Part shown: positions 58,816-64,000 of the stretch, in pieces | Numbering within the stretch: the stretch's first letter is position 1 | Layout of the letters: each line of letters starts with the position of its first letter | Notes under the pieces: generated by a model | Told to the model about the DNA's origin: nothing | Database searches by the model: none | Seen by the model: the letters and a program-made list of their open reading frames with translations, nothing else | Made by a program: the position numbers and the translations under genes | Origin: Phoronis australis | Lineage: Eukaryota > Phoronida > Phoronidae | DNA length: 64,000 nt | Reading direction: 5' to 3' | NCBI GenBank assembly: GCA_002633005.1 | Contig: NMRA01000001.1 | Coordinates: forward strand, 772,448 to 836,447

Positions 58816-60558
58816 TCAAGGTTTTCCGAAGAAAGCACACCTCAATATAAAATCCGGAGTATTCTTGGTCTCTCTTTGTCCGTGAGCGCAGATTTCCTCG
58901 CAAAATTCCTTGTCCTTGCAACCTTCGAAAGCATTGCCTTCTTTCATACACTTGCGAAGGTTTGCGGGGGTGACCTGTGAACACGAAAAATTAAACCTTT
59001 CAGTTGAAGCTGCATTAAGTCCGTGGTTTCAGTCAAACCAGCCTCCCGTTCAGTAACGCTAGGACCTCGCTAAAAAGCAAGACTTCGCGAGATTACGTGA
59101 GATGTTGCCGTGTACTTTAAGTGAGAGCACGTGACTTTGACTAGGTTTTTACTAGGTCCTAGCGTAGGTCCTAGCGTCTACTGAACGCACGGCAGTTTTG
59201 CTTTAGACTACTCAATGTTTATAAAAAATATTCTGAAGTTCCGCAATTGTACAACAAAATTAATTTCTTTCTATATGGATGTCAAGAACTTAACTCAAAC
59301 GAAAATAAGGTTTTATTTGAAATAGTATCAGAATTTCTTTATAACATTAAATCTCTTTGTGTGAGTGGATAGAATTTCATACATCTGTATGAAAATGAAT
59401 TATTTTCATTCGTTGTCATATTATATCATTGTATTCTTAACATCAGTTTTTTATTTATGTATTCGTATATAATAATTGTATATAGACTTCTTTGTATTTT
59501 TTCTTACCCAGATCTAATGCCTCTTGGCGCTTTCTGGGTTATGTATGTTCATTGTATTCGGAAGATTTCGAAATAAACATTAAAAAAAAAACCACTCATC
59601 GTTGTAGAATTGGTCTTGTATAGCTCCTTACTCTGTGCTCGGCAAGAATTGACAGCGAGTTATTTCTTCAGACTAATTTCATATTAAGTTACGCCGTGAG
59701 GGTTAGGGTCCTCGTTTAAATGGACTTGCATATCACGAATCTCGATATAATAATTCCATCGTGTTTATCACGTACATGTGTAAGACATATTAACTTACCT
59801 TGTTCGACTATATTTGAATTACATTAATGTTAAGAAAGTATCACTGATAACGTCTGCCATTTGGGTATGAGAAAAGCCATTGGAATTGTTCCCAGCTCTG
59901 GTGTGACACTAACTACATTTTGTTTGACTTTTGATGTGTGCACAATTGCTCAAGAAACGCCACGTGTATATAATTTTTTACCGGTGCAGTTTGTTTAAGG
60001 TTAAACCACACTTTGAGCACAAATCCCTACGCTTTTTCTGGTTAGTTTATGCTACAATTCCACGACCTCGGAAATTAACTGAGGTTCTAGAAGTACCCAC
60101 ATTACCTTTGAGTTCGCTATCAAAGGTTCGCACCACTTCATACATTCGGGTTGCTTTGCACACATCGATGTCGGCTTGCCCTCAAAGAAACACGATTTGA
60201 ATTCCTCTGATTTGCCAGTGATGTACGTTTCAGAAGTTAATAGATCGTAAAAACTGTAGCACCAGGATACAAGGTTTTTTCCACGGTTACAAACATGAGT
60301 TACTTCAGAGCAGTTGAGACGATTTTCCAGTCCATACGTGCATAGCGAAGTTAGAGGGGGACTGTTGACGTACAGGTGACGGAAATAAGGACAGAAGGTT
60401 TCGCACCAAAAGTTGCGAGATCCATCCTTGTTGCGACAAGTTTCCGCAAAATCCAAATATAAGCGCTGAGTGGGATCGAAGACGTACGTGGAGCAACAGC
60501 TGTCAAAGCAGCACCACACCAGGACAGCAAAAAAGAGATGAAAGCTTATCCGAGCCAT
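58816..60558 (-). CDS. Secreted cysteine-array protein, unknown family (203 aa)
   Basis: Two exons, 60558-60106 and 58974-58816, joined in phase 0 across a 1.1-kb intron (donor GTAATG, acceptor TTCACAG), give 203 residues. Residues 1-23 are a signal peptide (LFFAVLVWCCFDSCCST). The mature chain has exactly 16 cysteines at 41, 52, 56, 73, 83, 90, 100, 123, 133, 139, 143, 160, 170, 176, 180 and 197. They fall into four groups of four, each separated by exactly nine residues. Groups 3 and 4 have identical spacing (C-x5-C-x3-C-x16-C). No transmembrane segment after the signal peptide. The intron cuts inside group 3. There are N-glycosylation sequons such as NCS. I do not recognise the family; a secreted structural or binding role is all that can be inferred. 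The intron contains MITE A and a LINE 3' end. Confidence 0.72.
59041..59195. mobile_element. MITE A, copy 2
   Basis: Same left end as copy 1 (CCTCCCGTTCAGTAACGCT, AGGACCTCGCTAAAAAGCAA) and an inverted right end (TAGCGTAGGTCCTAGCG, TACTGAACGCACGGCAG). In the intron of the cysteine-array gene. Confidence 0.72.
59220..59591 (+). mobile_element. 5'-truncated LINE-type 3' end with poly(A) tail
   Basis: A plus-strand frame from about 59226 codes KINFFLYGCQELNSNENK and then EFLYNIKSLCVSG, ending in a stop near 59372. This is followed by A/T-rich 3' sequence, AATAAA at 59572-59577 and a 10-A tract at 59582-59591. The tail sequence looks like the C-terminus of a reverse-transcriptase ORF, but the RT domain itself is absent. 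It could instead be a processed copy of a host mRNA. Confidence 0.5.
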
Positions 60559-61890
60559 CTGAAACGTAAAATTTCAGTATTTATTTGAGAATTGGCAAAA
60601 TTAACAAAGAGCATACATGTACCAGGTTACCTTGCACGTCACATTGTGTGGACTAACCGCATATGTACATGGGAGTAGTTCCGGACATGCACGTGTCCCA
60701 CCAGATAGAGGCTGTGTCTATTTCCAAGAGTACATGCGCGTGAAACTAATGAGAGAAATCAGATAATTAATTTTTTAAATATTACGAGAGTGAAGCTTGA
60801 CTTCTCTCTGCTCATGTGACATTACTTAATACACCGGTGTGTCGCCACAAATCGGAAAGGAGTCAGATAAGATAAAAAATTTAAGAAATAGTGTAGAAGC
60901 CAGTCTAATGGTTAAACTTGGTTCAACCCTTAAGGTGACAACCCCGGGTGGTTAACAGGGGATAGCTCTCGAACCAGTTCATCCGAAAACTTCTGATGCC
61001 ACAAAATCTTTTATTCAAAATTCTCGGCTAAACGCCCGTTTCCATAGAATTTGAAAAACCCCTAAAACATCTTGACAACTTTAAAATCTGAAGAAGTAGC
61101 AGTGTAATTCTTACGTTTGTCAGCTTTTTGTCATGTTACAGTTGTAAATAAATCAAAATTTTCAAAAAGTTTAAGAATTTTGACAAGTGTGTTGAAACGT
61201 GAATGCCAATAGTGTGACGAGAAGTACGATTTGAGGGTCTCAAATTGTAAACGAGGATTTGGGTTTCTTAATTACTATTTTCTGGCATGCTTGCGATGAA
61301 TATATTTAGGAAGCTGAGTTTTTAAAACTCATAACTTTCTGTTAATGTGTACAAAAGACAATCAGTAACCACGTTTGTAATAAACATGCTTATTTACGTC
61401 ATTTTAAGACATTTTACCATTTAATTATTTTATTCATTTAAACCGGCTTTCCTTTTCTAATTGGGTTTTAAGTTGAAGACGTATATTTATCGTTAACTGT
61501 GTGTAGCTTACCTAAACGTATTAGAAGCTTTTACTTTGATAAATAATAAATATTCTATGAACAAAATGTTCGCCTGGAGAGACAAGGGCAGTATAAATTA
61601 ATTGAAATTTAAATTATCAGTTTCAAAATAGAGAATGCAATGCTTCTTAAAACGCCCTTGCTACAGATTTCTTGCCCACAAACACCCAACAGTTTATTCA
61701 GGAAAACTCGCATTCGTGAAATATCGATCTTGGAACACCAAGACCCTTTGGTTGTGCACCGTAACATGTTAAAACTGATCAGGTTACTTTGACGGACAAA
61801 TCTTTGACGGTTGTTTTGGAAGCGATGTATTGTGTCACATCCCGGGGAATGCTTACATCCGTACGTTAATGATTGACGCTTATGATGGCT
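60559..61890. other. Upstream region of the cysteine-array gene; nothing else seen
   Basis: A/T-rich sequence without a supported exon, RNA gene or repeat. The proximal part (to about 60800) is presumably the promoter of the minus-strand gene. Confidence 0.4.
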
Positions 61891-62505
61891 CAGTGCGAAA
61901 TAATTCCGATTTATTTCTTAAGTAAATGGGAACTATGTGTGACATAAATTATTATGTTTCACAAAAATAATTTATGTCTGACATAATCCTCGAATAACAT
62001 CGTCCATAATTTATTTATTTCAACCATAATTCTATTGATATCGGACATATATAACATTAACATCCATCATTACTCTACCCATATCTGGCATAAATCGCAT
62101 TTATGTTTGACATAAGTCAGCCAATGAGAATCGTCAATACTACTCATTGATTCAGCTTGCAAAGTTTGCAGCCGATTTAGTACCATGTTAACGTTTTTAA
62201 ATGATGACGGTTTCATCAATGAATAAACTACTTACGTACTCAATCACAGTTTGCTTGACATTTGCAGAAAAACGGCACGGTCTGTATGAAACGCTGTGTT
62301 TGCGTAGTAAACATGGAAAACCTATCGCCAATTGTCATTCGCTGACTTATGTCAGACATAAATACGATTTGTGTCAGATATAAACAGAATGATGGTGGAT
62401 ATTCAATATTTAAATTTAATATACGGATTACGGTTGGCATTAATCAATTATGCACGATATTGTTCGAGAATCATGTCAGACATAAATCGGAATCATATTG
62501 CACTG
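61891..62505. mobile_element. Foldback element, about 615 bp
   Basis: Ends CAGTGCGAAATAATTCCGAT and the reverse complement of ATCGGAATCATATTGCACTG. Arms of about 230 bp stay recognisable inward: TGTCTGACATAATCCTCGAA opposite TTCGAGAATCATGTCAGACA, and CGCATTTATGTTTGACATAA opposite TTATGTCAGACATAAATACG. The palindromic motif TTATGTCNGACATAA occurs repeatedly. The central loop (about 62125-62335) has no clear ORF. Confidence 0.75.
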
Positions 62506-62725
62506 CGTCAACCATATACGATTGCAACTAGGACCTAAGCCACAAACCTGGAACACACTGGGTAGCTATTTACCTTACCGAGGATGGAAAAGGAGAATAT
62601 TTTAACTCATGTGGTGCGCTACCACTATTGCACACATTGCGAGAGTTTTGCATAGAAATACCAATAAAGGACAACCCAGAACAGACAACTTTAGGGGCTT
62701 ACCTCGGCAGTTTGTGGATGAATAC

Positions 62726-62831
62726 ACAAAACCTACCGAGTGGCGTAGACGAAGTAATATCCCTCGGTCGATACCTGGAATGATGTCGAGTGGGATATTA
62801 CTTCATTTACGCCAATCGAGATACGTTTTGT
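62726..62831. mobile_element. Short hairpin MITE, about 106 bp
   Basis: Arms ACAAAACCTACCGAGTGGCG and GACGAAGTAATATCCCTC are mirrored by GTGGGATATTACTTCATT and CGCCAATCGAGATACGTTTTG. Loop of about 20 bp. No second copy in the window. Confidence 0.6.
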
Positions 62832-64000
62832 ACTGATCCCATTTGCTACGAATTCCTAAGTTTCTTTCATTTTATCGGCATTTTTCTTAATACTTCACCC
62901 AGACTGATCATGTGGCGGATCACATCCTATATGTATGTACTTGCGCGTTAGGTTACTAGTTTTCTCTAGTAAAAGAAACAGTTTTATATGTAACAATTTA
63001 TTACTTGAAAGGAGATAACAAAGAATGAAAACAACGGTAACTGTGCATTGAACTTGTAACATCTTCTGGAGCAGTGCTTGTACTGTTATCAGCCAGCAAA
63101 CGGGGATAAAATAATCGACAGCGCGCCTTAATTTTAATAAAATCAAACTACGGACAATTTTATCAAATTTGCTGAAGAAATGTGGCGAAAAAAACTTGAC
63201 AGAAATTATTTTGCCAGACTCGGGACCGCAGCCTATCGGACCCGGTGCGGATCGAGACCAGACACTGGCAAACGGTAAATGCATGCGGTTGCAAGCTGTT
63301 TTGTCGAAGTAAAATGGTCAAATCATAAATGCTGCATATATTCAAGGGTAGTTTTAGACACTTGCATGAAATTACGGGCTGGTTAGTCCTGTGTCACACT
63401 GCCGCAGCAGACCTTAGTTAGCCTCAGTCACCAGCTACCAGTGAACACTATCGTCAAAATATAGCTTGTTAGTAGGCCTATACAGCTTTGCGCCAAGGCT
63501 ACCCTTAGGCCTAACTGGTCGCTGGCCACAGCGCTCGCTCAAACGAGGTTTATTTAGAACTTGGGTTCTTCTGGCGAACTGTGGAAAGTTGATGGCTTTC
63601 AATAGAGATTTTTCCAGACTTTGTATGAGCGCACCAAGCCTAAAAGAATGGGGGGGGCTGGAATTTTTGGGAATGTCACATCTTTTACTATAAGATTCAG
63701 TAGGTATGTTCAGAGCTATGAATTGCAGACTCTAAATTTTGGTACTTCCTATCTTCTAGTGGAATGATTGTTTCTTTTTTTAGCAACGTTTGTCAAAATG
63801 TATCAACGTTAAATCTTCACAAATTACAAAGTAGCCGATTGAACATGCCTTTCAGTTCAGCAAAAGTCGCCATGTTGTCGGTGCCGCCAGAAATGAGACG
63901 AAGTCCAACGGGAATTGTGAGCACATTTATCACTTAATGAGTAACAACTGCGAGGCTGAAATTTGGTGAACACTGTTAAATCGTGCAGAATAGTAAGTAA
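62832..64000. other. Window end, no gene supported
   Basis: Short frames only, none with splice-supported extension or a family I recognise. From about 63690 there are blocks (CAGAGCTATGAATT, AATTTTGGTACTTCC, CTAGTGGAAT) resembling the start of repeat E. Confidence 0.4.

Noticed and set aside
62895-63284. 129-codon minus-strand frame
   Set aside because: No domain, no signal of splicing, and two overlapping frames are equally open; treated as non-coding.

Overview
The window is nuclear DNA from an animal, most likely a marine invertebrate. The genes are split by GT-AG introns of about 0.4 to 3 kb, with AATAAA signals and many short inverted-repeat transposons. The identifiable proteins (RNase H2 subunit C, CFAP73/CCDC42, Salvador, radial spoke head 4/6, NPC2) are typical of ciliated metazoans. 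A saposin-B/countin-like secreted protein points away from vertebrates. I cannot name the phylum from sequence alone. There are no operons, CRISPR arrays, tRNAs or rRNAs that I can see.

Layout. Eight genes, six of them in strictly alternating orientation: RNASEH2C (-, 3' end off the window), a small one-pass membrane protein (+), a countin-like saposin protein (-), CFAP73/CCDC42 (+), SAV1 (-), RSPH4A/6A (+). Then NPC2 (-) and a new-looking cysteine-array secreted protein (-). The first six form three head-to-head pairs with start codons only about 290, 430 and 530 bp apart, so each pair probably shares a bidirectional promoter. I assembled every gene from splice sites; in all of them intron phases close and the frame stays open from ATG to stop (RNASEH2C to the window edge).

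Functional themes. CFAP73 and RSPH4A are axoneme components, and the SAV1/RSPH4A promoter carries an RFX X-box-like site. NPC2 and the countin-like protein are secretory/lysosomal, and the latter has a TCACGTGA (CLEAR-type) site in its promoter. SAV1 is the Hippo scaffold. RNASEH2C is genome maintenance.

Non-coding. Introns and the 51.4-58.8 and 60.6-64 kb regions are rich in palindromic MITEs, foldback elements, dispersed repeats, exact-period tandem repeats and a LINE 3' end. The clearest transposon is a 224-bp element in SAV1 intron 1 with terminal inverted repeats and a perfect 9-bp target duplication. Assembly gaps lie at 16980-16998 and 51986-52358; the second is followed by an exact 334-bp tandem duplication that may be an assembly artefact.
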